A model generated the notes under the pieces. It worked only from the letters and a program-made list of their open reading frames with translations. It did no database searches and was not told the DNA's origin. A program made the position numbers and the translations under genes. A DNA stretch of 64,000 nucleotides from assembly GCF_029227915.1 (NCBI RefSeq), contig NC_079877.1:24143851-24207850 (forward strand), given 5' to 3'. The first letter of the stretch is position 1. Every line of letters starts with the position of its first letter. This stretch comes from Hydractinia symbiolongicarpus (taxonomy: Eukaryota; Cnidaria; Hydrozoa; Anthoathecata; Hydractiniidae). Positions 34,253 to 63,585 of this stretch are shown piece after piece.

Positions 34253-37200
34253 TTATATTAAATCTTTCTCAATCATTAATTTTTGAAATCCAGGAGGAGG
34301 AGGGAAGACGAAATTATCAAAATTAACATCAACAATGCATCCATCGTCAACTAAAATATGAAGACAACATAAAAATGCTTTTACGAATAGAATCTGTAAA
34401 CGTCTTTGATTTTTATTTTACTTTCCAGTATAGATGATTTGAAAAATGTTGACATGACAACAAAAAGTCTTTTAACCTACCACAAACAATGGGATGGACT
34501 GCTCCGCGAACACCAGTTATTGGACAATGCAGGTTTTTACCGTTGTGAAAAAAATTTACTTCCACGTGATCAAAACTGCAACCCTGCGATATATAAAAAA
34601 ATTAACTAACGCTGCGATCGTGGAAGTAGACATGATTTAAAAACAAATCTAGCAACCCATAGTATTTTAGGTTTCTTGATTGCTTTATGGTCTAACCTTA
34701 AGGGTCAAAAGTTTTGTGAGATTTCACGTGAATGAAAGAAATTTTTGCGACTGAGAGGCTTAAAATTTTTGCGGGATAAATGTGTGGGATTAGAAGATAT
34801 TTTATTAGAATTCGGAACTCGTTCTTTCAATTGGTAGCTTTCATTAAAAGAAAATGCCAAAATATTGTATGCTTTTCGAAAGATAAGTTAGTTAAGTTTC
34901 AGAGGAAAATTAAGGGATCATTTATTATAAGCACCGTAATTTTTAATATTTTTTACTGGAACAGTGGGAACAAAAAAGAGCGGGCTTCTCCAAAACAGAC
35001 TAAGAACAATTGTGTATAACACAACACATTATTTCCAGTCATCATTTTATTTAACAAGAATTACAAATACTTTTGTGATTCAACAGATTTTTCTAAAAAA
35101 TGGGGATCTTATTTTTAAGATTAATTAAATTTTGCCTACTTTTGCGTAACTTAATATTGCAAATAGAGTCTAAAATCACCAAAATTGCTTAAGGCAACAA
35201 AAATCTTTTTACGAGGTGTCAGGAAAAATATATGAACGGATTTTTAAAAGTTTTCCTATTCATGATTAGGAACTGGGTCGCCTTATTAACCCCTTGAATA
35301 TTAAACGTAGAAGGTGAAAAAAGGTGAGTTTTTAAAGGAAACAAAGTGTTGTAGGTTCATAGCAATGCAGTAACACAGACACGCATACAATGGTACATAA
35401 ACATTGCAGCAAAGTCGTCACACAAAGACAGCGAATACTGTCTGGAAATCAAAATGGAAACCTACCACATAGTCGCCCTCTTGGATATTCATGGTAATAT
35501 TATCGATAGCTACATCGTTGTGTGCTAACGTCCCATCTGAACGCAGAACCCAGCCAAACTTATCTTTTCCTAACGGTACCATACTTAAATCACAGCTCTT
35601 TGTCGCAACACCTATCGCCCATATACCTGTAAGAGAACAAAAGTTACAATATGGATGTTTCCTTTAGAAATCTGTGGTAAGGATTACCAGCGAAAGAGAA
35701 CAACAAATTTACCAGAATTATTTTATTTTTTTAAGAATTAACAAACAGCAAAAAAATATCACATTATATTCTTTGTTTTTTGTTTGTTTGTTCCCCTTGC
35801 TTGCACTTTAGGACTCCATAATTTAGAAATCTTTCCAAGTTTGCTTTTGTTTTGAAATCCACTTAATCCACTTTCCCTATGGTTCCAAAATTTTTCTAAT
35901 GAATATTTAAAAAGGGGTAAATTTATGAAGTTATTTACAGACCTCAAAATGTTTGGACAGTTGCATTTTCAGGATTGCTGGCCAGGTTGTCAATTCTAGG
36001 ATTGTATGAATTAGAAATTGTGGCCTTATGTACAATAAAACAAACATGAAGGTAAAAGAAAAAGAATTTAATTTCACTCCAATTACCACGCAGTAGAACC
36101 TATTCGGTATAAAACATTTTTCGCAAATGTTTTGATTCACAAAAAAATTATTTTTGTGAAGTGCACCACAAAAAAATTTCCGATTCAGGAAAATAAAATA
36201 TTGTCTGCATAAACTGGCTAGATTGATAGGAAAATATAACATGAATATAGAAACACTGTTCTCTTTTCAGTTTCCTAAAAGTCTTTTTTTTATTCTTATT
36301 CGAAAAAATCTCGCAAAAAAAATCATAAAATTCCTTCTCATGAAATGAAGGAAAAAAAAACTAGAAAAAGCAAAAACGTCTCCCCTTTAAGGTAGCTATT
36401 TAGATTGACTTTTAAAGTTCAATGCAAATGGGCAACATTGGAATCTCACAACTTTCCCTTCATTTTAAAATATATATAATATATTTACCTGACGACTGTA
36501 TACGAACTTCAAAATAACATTTGTCTTGAACTATTTCAGTGCTAGCTAATGCAGAGCCTGTTCCACATATCCTTCTTCCATTTTTAACAATAACACATTC
36601 GTTACCTAAATTACAAAAAGCATTCTTTAAAACTATTATGTTATAATACGTTTTCTCTCTGGTAGTACCAAGTCTTACACTAAGGCATCTAATAAACTAT
36701 TTTTCGCCAGCACTTTAATATAATATACAGAGTGAAGATTTTTTGATGTACATGTCATCAGGTTAAAATTTCTAATTCCCTGTATCTGTCGAAAATTAGG
36801 TACTGAAATAAAACACAAAAAACTTCAAGACTTTGTCTTGTTTTCACAAAATCACTTCCAGCTTTTTTAAAAATCGAGTTATTTTATTGCGTATAATCAT
36901 TCTGACCCTTTTTACGTTTTACATTGCACAAATTCTGAAAAATTAAATGAAAACACTTGCTGTCTTAAAAGATGTTTGATACAAAATGAAGCTATTTCAT
37001 ACACTTAATATATACATGTATTTTTTCTTTTTCAGTGGAGTAATACATCACCATGTACATCCAAAACAATACTAACTACGAAGTATGTTTATTTCAAAAC
37101 TATAAAAATAATCTCACACAGTTGCAGAAGGCATACTTCAGTTTATTCAATTACATTCATTCCGAATGTGTTTGTTTACTACCCTGCTGAATTACGTCAC

Positions 37201-38378
37201 AAAAGTTAGTAATTTACCACACAGACAGTCCTCATCCTTGTCTTGGCGGTAGACAAATCAATGTTGACATATAAATTTTGTGTTTTTCAGACTTAAGAAG
37301 TTCACATAGAGTTCTCACCAATCCCCCAGTAGTTTTTGTAGTCTTACTATGTCATCTTGAAGTCATCTTTACTCAATATAGCTATACATATGTTTTATTA
37401 CAGCCATTAAAATTAAGTTTTGCTAAGAGTGCTTGCCATAATTTAGGCACAATTCCAAAAGAAAGTTTATTTTGCCTAGTTAACCCATGTGTTTGATAAC
37501 TCAGCTAACTAAAAAATGTCCTGACAACATGCTAAATTTGCAAATGGTTTAGGGGCAGCATTGGTACTCCAGTTACTGCAAGTCAATTTGCTTCTTCTTA
37601 CTCAAAACACCCACAAAAATGTCTATGTGTGGGGAATGCAAAAAATATTTTAAGGTCCTGGAAGTAAACACAAAAGCATTCATGATAGCTGGTACCTCTG
37701 TTTCAACCCTTGTTTCTTATTTGCATTTTTTGCTTACCCATGTGTCCAGTTCACCTAAATATAACCGTAGTTACAAAATACAAACAATAAATTATAATAC
37801 TGTTTGTTAATAAAAATAACTCCCTGCACAGTACATGAAGCAGTATCTGCATCACCTAAATTTTTCATCTTCCGCTTTCAGTGCGAGTACCATTACAACA
37901 ACAGAAATTCAAAATAATGATGAATTTGCAGCCGCCAAAAAGAAGGAAGCAAAAGAATAGCTTTTTTTGTAGACTTTTTTTTCTAAATGGTTCTCAAATA
38001 TCACGAAAAAAATGTCAAACTTGAACCTGCTCACCCACACACGTCAAATTGATTTTTCTTGTGGCAATTAGCTAGCTAGCTAAGTATAAATGTATTATAA
38101 ATGCATGCTGCCCCTAAATACCCTGAACAAAAACCTTAGAAAGAGGAAGTGAGTTAGAGAAATTTTACAAGTGGGGAATAAAGGGGATATGATAACACAT
38201 ATAACATTGACCAACCCATTGCTGATGTGTCTAGCACCACTCTTTTTTCTTCCTTTTGATCTGTGTCTTTTGTCGAACCGTTACTGCTGACTGGGCCAGG
38301 TATGAAACCTCTTCTGCTTCGAAAACAACATCCAATCACACTCAGTCCACAATAATTTACATACTTTAAAACTGACAT
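34253..38378 (-). CDS. SPRYD7: SPRY domain-containing protein 7 homologue (5 exons)
   Basis: Exons joined in phase are 38378-38216, 36605-36489, 35626-35466, 34583-34481 and 34350-34253 (TAA at 34253-34255): 642 bases, 213 residues, against about 196 in human SPRYD7. All introns have GT-AG borders. The protein is almost entirely the compact SPRY fold. Diagnostic stretches are VVLDTSAMG at the exon 1/2 join, VIVKNGRRICGTG, SSGIWAIGVAT, PLGKDKFGWVLRSDGTLAHN, EGDYVG, FDHVEV...NGKNLHCP and, near the end, VDDG...FPPPPGF. The ligand and molecular role are poorly known even in vertebrates; SPRY folds usually bind peptides. The N-terminus has a Gly-Cys-Cys cluster where the human protein also has cysteines. 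Most exons are too short to stand out as open frames, but phase agreement across four introns makes the model secure. Confidence 0.93.
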
Positions 38379-41300
38379 TTTAAATAGTGTATCCTCTTTG
38401 TATTACGTGGCATGCATGTTGAATAAAATACGTTAAACTGACGAAAAAAAAATCAGGACATATCTCCGTTTCTTCTCTCTGTCTGTGTGTACACAAATTA
38501 AAATTGATGACGTCTTTGCGCATAACCAATGTAAAGTCATCAATCAGAAACACCAATGTATGCTCTATAGTGGTTTAAAGTCATGGCTTTGACATTAATT
38601 CGAAGAAATTGTCCCTTCACCACAGATACTTTGTTCTGCATTCCTTTTGTGTGTTTTCGCGATTTCGGATTTTTGGATGGACTAAAAACACACAAGTCAG
38701 TCGCCGCGAAAAATATTTGAAAAGGCGTAATCGCAGAATATGTTATCAATGCGTGCACCCAAAGGGCCATTCCATTTCTCGTTGATAAAAATTGTTTTTG
38801 GCACAGAAAATTCAATATCCTCGTCTATTTAACGATTAGCTCACCTTAGTTTTTCCAATTTTGAATTTCCACTTCGGGTATTAATCACAAAAGTTAATTT
38901 TTTTTGTCGAAATATCATTGAAGATCATTTGCGAAAGTTATTTCTCTTAAAAAATTTAGAAAAAGGCATCATTCACCAAAATTATATCCCTTGATCTCGA
39001 AATTTCAAAAGATTTATATTACAATTAAAAAAAATACACACGTTTCATATATATTTTATTCATTTCTTCTCGTCCCCTTGTTACCCGCCAAGTAAGCGCT
39101 AGCAACGAACCAACGGGAACGAGGATAGTTTTCGTTGTACTATAGCTTCTTTTTTGTTTTCATTATCTGCCGTTAAATAGCGTTAATATTTAGTATTTAG
39201 GGCGAATCTTTCCATTACGAGCAAAATTATCGCTGATGTAATTCTTTTCGTTGATGAAATTTTTTATCACATTGAGGAGGGCATTTTTTTATGGATTATT
39301 ATCAGTTTTGGAAAACAATATTTGTAGAAATAATATATATATAAACACGTAACATGACATAACATACCCAATAGTTTTTTTACAAAAGTGTGTTCGCGTA
39401 AACTCACGTTAAAATATCAAAAAAAAAATTTAGCTACGGATAATCAGTTGTAAATTTTTAAATTTTAGGCAACACACGTTACAAAGAAATTTCTACTCCC
39501 CGAGAACACATTGATATGTTATATCAAGATAACAACATTATCTGTAAACTTATCCTTAGCCCGTAGATAAATTTACGCCGCAAATGCAACAACTGCTATT
39601 CGCAACTCATACCTTGGGTGCGCAGACCGCAAATCGGGTATTAAAACAAATGCAAGTACGTTCTTTATATTTTGCGTTTTGTCAATGTGTCGGTGTTGGT
39701 GTGTCCGTAGCTCGGCTATAACATCCCGCAGAGACAGAAAAAATAATCCATGGATTAAAATAACCAGTAATCTGTGAAAAAAATCCCTTTTTGCCGTTCT
39801 TTATACATCGTGTTTGCTATTTGTTGTTTTGTGAGTCGGTAACACGACTATAAAATCGTGCAAAAAAATGTGCTCGTGCTTTTAGTTGAGTATGGTAGCT
39901 TTACCCCAGTTGGTTTAACCGCAACTGCTAGTTCGTAAACCTTTGCGACATATTGTTATCTTCCCACGTTTAATGTCTCCAGTTAAATTATATGTTTCAT
40001 TGTAACAGTTTTTGCGGAGCCTGGCATAAAAATTTTTTGAACGGGTGTAGGTAAGTAAGTAAAAAGCAAATAAGTATGAGGGAGTTTAACATCCTTAGAG
40101 ATTCCGTTCTAGGTAGGTAGATGGAATTTGTACTTTCGAGACATAGATTTTTGCCCGTTGCAAAGGAGAAAAGAAGAAATGATCCTTTTAAAAACAAGTA
40201 AATTTTACACAAAAGAGAAAAGTTTCAATGCTTGATTTTAAATTTTTTGAAGCTTCTTTCATGAAAAGTTAAAAGTTTTCTCATTAATTATCATCTCTAT
40301 AATCATATTAAACATTGTTATCATTATTTTCTTTGAAAAACTTTGTAAACATGGATGCATCAATTTTTTCTCTCGCAATATAAAGCATCTTAAAAGATTT
40401 TTAGCAAAACATATTCAGGAAAATATCAGCCTTGCTATTGGCCTTATCTTGTTCTTATTATTTAGCCATTCTTAGCCTTATTCTTAAAAAACGTCTTAAG
40501 CAATACACGATTTCCTTTTTTATAAGGAACATCCCAGAAGTGACACCAGGCCGACCTTCAAAAAACGAAGAGCAAAGGAAAAAGACCAGAACTTAGAAGA
40601 ATATCAGTGGTTCGGGTACGATGTTTCAGACAAATGTGGTTAAAAAAGTTAAATTATTTGGCGTAACAGCCTAAGTAACCAATAACTCATATCCTTCACC
40701 TTCCCAAGTAAACAAAAACCAACAAGTTAACAATAGTTGAGTTAAATCAACAAGCAACTTAAACAACATCGATCCTGAGCTAGAACTTTGTGCTCCTTAT
40801 GAAAGAAATGTGTACGAAAGGACTATGTATTGGAAATTTAATTATTTATGTTACGAATTGTCTCGTTTAACCGACTCGTTTATTATTATAAAAAACGTAA
40901 TATGATATGAGATTAAAAGAGATCTTGTGTCCAGAATGAAAGCTTTTAAACTAAAGTGAAAGTTACAGGATCATTACAAAAGCTTGGTTGCAGAATATTA
41001 CTGACAGAGAAGTTTATATTTACTTTTATTTGCTCAATCAGACTTCAGTTTTGTCTTGTGATAAAGTCAGTTTAGCTATGGTTATAATTAATCTTAAAGA
41101 AGAAGAAAGCAAGAGAAGGAAAAAACAACGTCTGTAGTTATATAAGACATTAAAATTAATTTTTAAATTTTTTGACAACAATTCAATGAACGATATCGAT
41201 TCACTTTCAGAGGAAAAATCTCCTTCAAAATAGCCACCACCGCGTTAGATCGGCTAACAAGCATGCCGCCATCGCTTTAACTTCAGGTCGTGCACATCAA

Positions 41301-42160
41301 AAAACGGGTCATAATGCCTACGGAGGGTTATACTAAAATTAATGTACCGTAAATGATCGAATAACCCCCAGGGGGGCTTATTAGTCAATGGGTTTTTAGG
41401 AAAGGGACTTATTCGGGATGGGGCAATATTCGGGAATGGGGTCCTAGTCGAATTTTGAACGGCTTTTTTAGTTTTTGTGTTATGTTTTTGATAATGTATT
41501 TATTTTTCGAATAAACTTGACCATAACTATCCTCTTTAAATAATAAATGAAATTCAATAGAATATTATAATATCCTAAAATAAAATAAATCGAACCCCAG
41601 TGTTTTCAGTATTTTCGCGACAAGTTCGAAAAAGTCATGCTGATGTTCCATACTGTGGTTCCATATCTTACTCGATAAGGGATACCAAATTAATAAAATT
41701 TGTAAACGTTTGATTCATCAAAAATTTCTCTTAATAAATGATAAAAAAACATAACCTATAAAAAAACTATTGATGCAAAAAACAAAACATTTCTTAAAGT
41801 TTGGTTTTAATTGGTGTACCAGCTTGACTCCGCAAACAAACTTTTCAATTTTGCACTCCAAAATAGACAATTAAGAAGTGAACAACATTGAGCCTTGATC
41901 AAAGGTTTTGCGTTGCTTAGGAAAAAAACCTGTATTCCTATATTCATATATAGAAAAGTGTGTATTAAAGAGTTTCTTAATTATTTATAATTATAAATTT
42001 TCCAATTAACCAACTGTTATAAGGGATTAACAAAGATTTTAAAATATTTTGTTATCAATACAAAGTGAAAGTTGTACATCTAAATTGGCACTCGCTAAAG
42101 CATTAGAAATGTTTGTTTTCAAGATATTACCGACGGAAAAATTTATATTTACTACTTAAC
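38379..42160. other. Divergent intergenic region between SPRYD7 and ASTE1
   Basis: This 3.8-kb spacer separates the two starts. It contains two CGTAGC(T)CGGCTATA-type repeat modules (about 39710-39745 and 39835-39865) and a G-rich stretch near 41365-41460 (CCCCCAGGGGGGCTTATT, GGGACTTATTCGGGATGG) resembling common MITE interiors. About 45 bp at 40985-41030 resembles 42105-42155 just before the ASTE1 start. At about 40525-40590 a short run reading PEVTPGRPSKNEEQRKKTRT before a stop may be a fragment of an old transposon protein. No intact gene is seen. Confidence 0.5.
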
Positions 42161-44891
42161 ATGGGTATTGAAGGGCTGGCAGCGTTTGTTTATAAAGGTA
42201 GGAATCGCTTTTTGGAAACAGTCACCCTTAAAGACGGATCCAGCTTGGTATTCGATGGTAACAACTACTTCAACCAATCAAACGTTCCAAAGAGGTTTGG
42301 TGGTGATTACGCTTCACTGTATGCACACTATGAGCATGACTTTAAGTGTTTGCAACGAACAGGAGTTACCTCATATGTTATCTTAGACGGTCAACGTGTT
42401 GTAAACACAATAAAGAATCAACTAACACAAGAGGGAAGACAAGGGTTTATAAGCAATATTAAATATTTAGATCATGATACAAAAGATCGAAACAAGTATC
42501 CAAAACCTATATTTCTTAGAAGTGTATTTCTACAAGTACTTCAAGATATGAGAATCCCACACGCTGTCAGTGACAAGTAAGTGCATTGAGATTGTTTCCT
42601 GGACAAAATAAAGTTTGAGGTTGTCAAAATTTTCATGTTTGTCCATGTTGGCATTTGCAATCCTTTTATGTGGTTGGCCTAACAGTCTAGATAAGCAAAT
42701 TCAAAAGTCTTTTGGCGAATAAAAAGGTAAAAAATTCTTCACATTATTATTGACTATAGTAATACATTTTAAAGCGCGTCACTTCCTTACACTAAGGCTT
42801 TACAAAAAAGCAATTGATGCATGAAGTTATTATAATGGCTAAACCCTAAACCAAGTTTTGTCGTGAAAGTCACAGCAGTCAACGCAATGACTTCAAAATA
42901 AACATTGGCTTCCTAAATTTGAATTTTAAGCAATTTTGCGTACAGGGAAATTTATATTTTACTAAAGAAAAAGCTAGGGAATTTTAAAATTAAAATTGCC
43001 TCTCATAGCTTGCTACTTCTAATTATATTGCTTATTGACTTTTTTATATCTAGTGAGGCTGATACAGCTGTGGCCAGCGTTGCGAAGAAATTGGGTTGCC
43101 CTGTTGTCAGTGATGATAGTGATTTCTTGATGCTTAATCTTGATCATGGTGTTATACGCGTGTCAGATTTGAAGCAGTCATTATTAAAGGAAAACACCAA
43201 ATGCAATGTTTACTATTTTACCAATATGGTGCGCTATTTAAACATCGATCCCATCTTAACTCCTTTCGTTTCTGTCATTTTGGGCAATGATTACAGCAAA
43301 GAGGATAACCTACACTTGGAGATTCAAAATAGCATTAGAGCCGAGGATGTGAAAACTATCAATAAAAAATTGAAATGCATAACATCTTACTTACGGGGCA
43401 GAACTAAGAACTTTCTTATGAGTGATATAAGCAGAACAATCAACATTAAGCAGGATACTATTCAGTCGTGGTGCAATAGATATGATCTTGAGCTCTTTAG
43501 AGAGGAAGCTGAAGTGTTATACCCTTTGCTGTTTGACACATCAACACCTCAAGAAAAAATCCAACTATTGTGCACAACCAGTAAAAGTCAAATGAAGCAA
43601 CTTGTGAAGGGTTTGTGTCAATATGGTCTTGTTTGTGCAAGCATTGCTAATTTGTATTTTTGGGATATTCACTTCAATGCAGTGCAATGTGAAAGTGTAA
43701 ATCAGGAGTCAAGTTGCCAAGCATCGAAAAGGCTGCGAAATTACATGTACGCCTTGCTGAAATATGAACGTCTGTGTGAAACGGAACGAGTCGTTATCAC
43801 TGAATACAGAAGAAATGGTGAACACTACAGTAAATCAACAAAGGAAGTAAAAAAAGTGGATTGGTCCGACATCCCTATTGATGTACTTTTCTTACAGTGT
43901 CACAGAGAAGGGGAAAAGAACCCTGGCGCTGAAAAGAAAAAAGAAATAATCCTTCAACTAGTTCAATATCCACATGAAAATCTTAAAGACGTTCCGCAAG
44001 AGCATGAGCTCTTTATGTTATCACTGCATTACGTCATTCTTCAACAGCAAGAACGACGAAGAAATAACATCACATGGCTTCATGTCAAAGCCTTGCTTAT
44101 TTGCTACCTAAGTTCCTACTACTCAACAGCAGCCGCTGACATTCGAGTAGAAAGCAGTGACTTAATGGTGGATATTGATGCATCGCATGCATTTGCTGAA
44201 TGTCAATCGTGTTTGTATTATTTGGATATAATAAACACATTGTTTTTCCGTCCTTTTCAGTCGCTTGACTATTCAGCCGTGTTTAATGGTTGCTTTGTAC
44301 ATACTATATTCAAGAATCTGAAAGAAGGTATAAACCTATTTTATTAAATCCTGTTAAAGGTTGTTTACAATGCCAACGTTTCGATCATTATGGTGTATAG
44401 TGCATTTAAAACAACTAATTTTTTTCCAAATTTGAGTATTAGTTTTTTTAATTTATTCTTATTGACAAAAAAGTATTATCCGATGCACTAAAAACCAAAG
44501 GTGAGGCATAAGCAATGGAGGGAAAAGTGAGTCGTTATTCCACGAAAAAATCCACTGGTTAAGCCGGTTGGTAACTCACTGCTACCATCTTGTCTTACAG
44601 ACGGAAATTTAGGTATTAATATATAGACTAGTCGATAACCTGCGGAAACATCTACAGGTTCGCTGGTCAGCAATTTTTTTACTCTCTAAGAGGTCCAGAA
44701 TAAGGATGCGCGCAGCCATTTTATTCTGAACGTTAAAACAGTCCCTTTCCAGTTGATATCCTTTGAGTACTTACGCCTTTTTGTTTTGTTTTCGTTTAGG
44801 CTTCATCGATAAAGATTTGGTAACGGATGGAAGTAAAAAGTTGTACGAAAAGCTGGAAAATTTTCTTCCTCGTGATTTATTGGAACGATAG
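42161..44891 (+). CDS. ASTE1: Asteroid homologue, FEN1/XPG-like nuclease family protein
   Basis: Exons 42161-42576, 43054-44327 and 44800-44891 join in phase (1782 bases, 593 residues; human ASTE1 is 679). The first residues MGIEGL match the family signature. Residues 1 to about 110 are XPG-N-like and about 120-220 XPG-I-like; the rest is the Asteroid-specific region. FEN-type acidic positions are largely kept: Asp32 (VFDGNN), Asp76 (VILDG), Glu140 with Asp142 in an EAD motif, Asp160 and Asp162 (VVSDDSDF) and Asp218 (ILGNDY). The vertebrate protein has been linked to DNA end processing in double-strand break repair; fly asteroid was found through EGF-receptor genetics. Glu140 is reached by splicing AA|T, the exon 1/2 join. 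The frame extends 16 codons upstream to 42113, but MGIEGL is clearly the real start. It reads divergently from SPRYD7. Confidence 0.95.
44520..44675. repeat. Hairpin-repeat family copy in ASTE1 intron 2
   Basis: AAATCCACTGGTTAA at about 44549-44563 and, inverted, GACTAGTCGATAACCTGCGG at about 44626-44645 followed by CTACAGGTTCGCTGG are degenerate copies of the core found at 57401-57440 and 2630-2672. The 61-codon minus-strand frame here is an artefact of this repeat. Confidence 0.5.
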
Positions 44892-47800
44892 ATCTTTTAC
44901 GATATTCTGCTTGGCAGATGATCAGTTTTGTTAACAATTTTTATTTAACGCGTAAAGGGGATTTTTAATAATTATTGCCTATAAGTTGGTTTTGCATGTG
45001 TCCAAGTTTCTGAGTTCCAGGGTATAGGGTGCTTAATTTGAACAAAGTCAAAACCATGGTAAACTTTTGTTTTAACTTTACAAGTTGTTCAGTCTAATTA
45101 AGTTCTTACAAAGTTTAAAAGAGCAATGAAGGAGTCTTAATTTGATAACAGCAACAACGTCCAGTAAAAAAAGGCAACAGTAAACCAAAGTAAACCAAAA
45201 CATTGTTTTTGAAATATGTGCAAATTCCTAGACCACTTTTTAAAAAAAACTAAATTCTTTTAGCTTTAGTATTTCTTCGTGTTACAAACCATCAGTCTCA
45301 AAGCCAATAATTTTCCAATTAGAACAATTCGTAAGTACTATAATTAACGAGTAAGAATTGACTTTAATAGTTTCGCGATAAAAAGGAAACGCGATATTTA
45401 GGACATCAACCGTCGCGAGAAACTAGTTTTTTTGCAAATTTTAAGGGAAAACTGTCATGGGCGAATTCTTTTTCATTTTTTCGTGAGCAAATTTTCGCGA
45501 TTAACCCTGTTCATGCCAGTGTGTTATAAGGGTGTGGGTGAAATTTTCGGTTTTCGAAGATCTATTGTTTAAATATATTCAAAAGTATTAATTTGATACT
45601 TTTGATACTTGAATTTGAATTTTCGCCATACTTCACTTATTAATTGAGCCGCCGCAAAAAGATCGACAAATTTTGGTACGCCTTTTTAATGATTTGTTGC
45701 GTTTATTTGGCGAATTTTTAATTACAACGATAACAAAAAAAAATTTCACAGCACCCCGAACTCACAAAAACTTATATAAAGAGTTATAAATGGGCGTATC
45801 TGTAGGAAATTATTAACACCCTGGTGCGTAAATGGGTGTTTAAGTACACATTACGTAAATGTTCATGCCGTCATTTTTTGCAAAATTTTCTATATAAAAA
45901 GTTTTAAAAAGCCTTGTGGTACCATTTTTTTTTCATCTATAAAAATTTTTCAATGGTGTTCTCATAGCGCCATGACTTCCTGAACAGTTTAAAAACGTTG
46001 TCTGACTCAACACTTTGGATCATCTTAGGTAAGAATCAATTGAGGTAACTGACAGTTCAAAAAATAGTTTTTTCGTACCCTCCTAAAGAAAGAAATATTT
46101 AAATTTGAACTATGGTATAGATTTGTCACATACAAATACATACAATTTTTATGAATAGTATTAAAAGAAACAAAATAAAAATACAAACAATAAATAAAGA
46201 ATAAACAAAAAAATAAACGAAGAAAAATTTAGAAAAATATATCCAACTCCAAATTTATATTAGGCTAAATAATTTATTTATGTATTCTGTTATTATCTAT
46301 TCATCCCACTACAGACAAATAACTCCCACGATGTCTAGTTTCTTTTATATACAAGATAAAAGAAACTAGATATACGTAAAGCTGCATTCCATAAAGACGT
46401 TCTTAGGCACAGCTCCAAGCGTTCTGGACATGCGCAATAGAATTTAAAACGAGTCAAAAAAAATTTAACAACTAATAAAAATTCAGAAAACGTTGCCATC
46501 TTTATGTCATAGTGAATGAACATATTGCTGGAAGCTGCAGCCATAACACTTCCGAAAAGGTTCTTTTCAAAATGAATGAAATGTGATTTTTAGTCTTTAC
46601 ACCCAGACCATCTAAATGACAGTAACCTGTAAAATAAATATTTTCGAGCGGAGATACGAACAAGAATATATATTTTTATCAGGATAAAAACTGAACAGTA
46701 GAAATGTTTTAAATTGCTAAAATATTGAAGAAATTTTAGAGTTCATTCACACACCAGCTCAAAAATACTACGTTACGAAAACATTAGTACAAAATTCGCT
46801 ACAACAAAGACCAAATAAATGCCAGAAACGTAACCAGGAAAATTACAGGAGGCGTTAATGAAAAAGAAGGGCGCAATGGGGATGTAATCACTCTCCTTAT
46901 CAAGTACATTTTCTAATTTTCGTAATATTAAACGGTGGTGTGCAAAGTTTCCATGTAAAAAAGGATAATAGTTGAACACGTTTGAATATTATGAATTTTT
47001 ATAACTTGAAATAATCTCACATTACTCTAAATAATTAGTAGCAAAATTGTGATATATGTTCATGTTCAAACTAGCAGAGAAAGACGTAATGTCGCCCATT
47101 TTTACGCCCCCTTTTAAGAAACCACCACTTAAGACGGTTATAAAAAAAAACCGAAAATATTCCCAACAATTTTCAGGTATAACTCTAATGCTGAATTTCA
47201 ACTTTGGTATTTTTTCCAAAAAAACTTTAATTCCATGAAAAAACCTGACTTTGTTTTAAACTGAGGGAAAATTTTAGGATAATTTTTTTGCGGACAGAAT
47301 TAAATTTCTTTCATCAAAACTGAAGCATCAATCAAATATAATGATTAATATTACTCAGACTAAAAATTTATCGAAGTGGAAATCCAGCTCAAACATCACA
47401 ATATAAAATCACTAACAATATGCTACAAATTTCTGAACTAAATTTCGCGCAATAACAAACTTTTTGCGGAAATGCGCGAAAAAATTAAGCGCGAAAAACA
47501 GTAGGCAAAAGGTATTATCTTTTTGTAAAATTCAATATTTTTATTCTCTGCTATCAAACAAAACAATAAAACCCCTTCTAAACTAAAATTTACATAATTA
47601 ATACCACATAATTAGTACCCCATAATTAGTGCCTCGTGACTAATGCTGTTGTGTAATAAATTAACCCTCCAACCAATCAGAAAGTCAGCCAAATTCGACA
47701 TTCTCCAATCATCTTGTAAAGAAATTTATCAAATATAAAATCATCCAATCAAACAAGGTGATTATATCAATCAGCAATTTTTAACTATACTCACATTACG

Positions 47801-48078
47801 ACGCGCGTTTCTTAGTATAAACAAAATAATTTAATTGTATAAATTTTAATATAATAATCAAAAAATAAATATATTTTTTTAAAAAAGCCATACACGTGCG
47901 CCATTTAAACACTAACCATTAAAACACAAAAACGACACAACATTCCAAACACTCCACATAAAACTCACGTGACCACTAATTACCAAAAACGATTAAAGTA
48001 TAAAAACAGGACGACATGGAAATTGAACCCCGTACTTCAGGACACAAATAGACAATGATACATAAAAAACATTTCATT
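44892..48078. other. Convergent intergenic region between ASTE1 and the RhoGEF
   Basis: Three kilobases lie between two 3' ends. Clusters of CGCGAAA / TTTCGCG strings at 45370-45500 and 47440-47510 mark remains of the element family seen at 32635-33008. A hairpin lies at 46334-46370. A direct tandem ACATAATTAGTACC / CCATAATTAGTGCC lies near 47604-47635. Open frames (46335-46544, 46773-46979, 47022-47238) are unsupported. Confidence 0.5.
46334..46370. repeat. Perfect 15-bp-arm hairpin
   Basis: TCTAGTTTCTTTTAT (46334-46348) and its exact reverse complement (46356-46370) flank a 7-base loop. It sits between convergent genes, too far (about 1.4 kb) from either stop to be a convincing 3'-end structure. 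It is probably a foldback remnant. Confidence 0.8.

Positions 48079-63585
<15,507 letters not shown>

Noticed and set aside
34406-34609. 67-codon plus-strand frame with an acceptor-like sequence upstream
   Set aside because: It lies antisense to SPRYD7 exon 34583-34481, which is strongly supported by homology and phase.
42113-42160. In-frame extension upstream of the ASTE1 start
   Set aside because: MGIEGL at 42161 matches the family N-terminus; the extra 16 codons are unlike the family.
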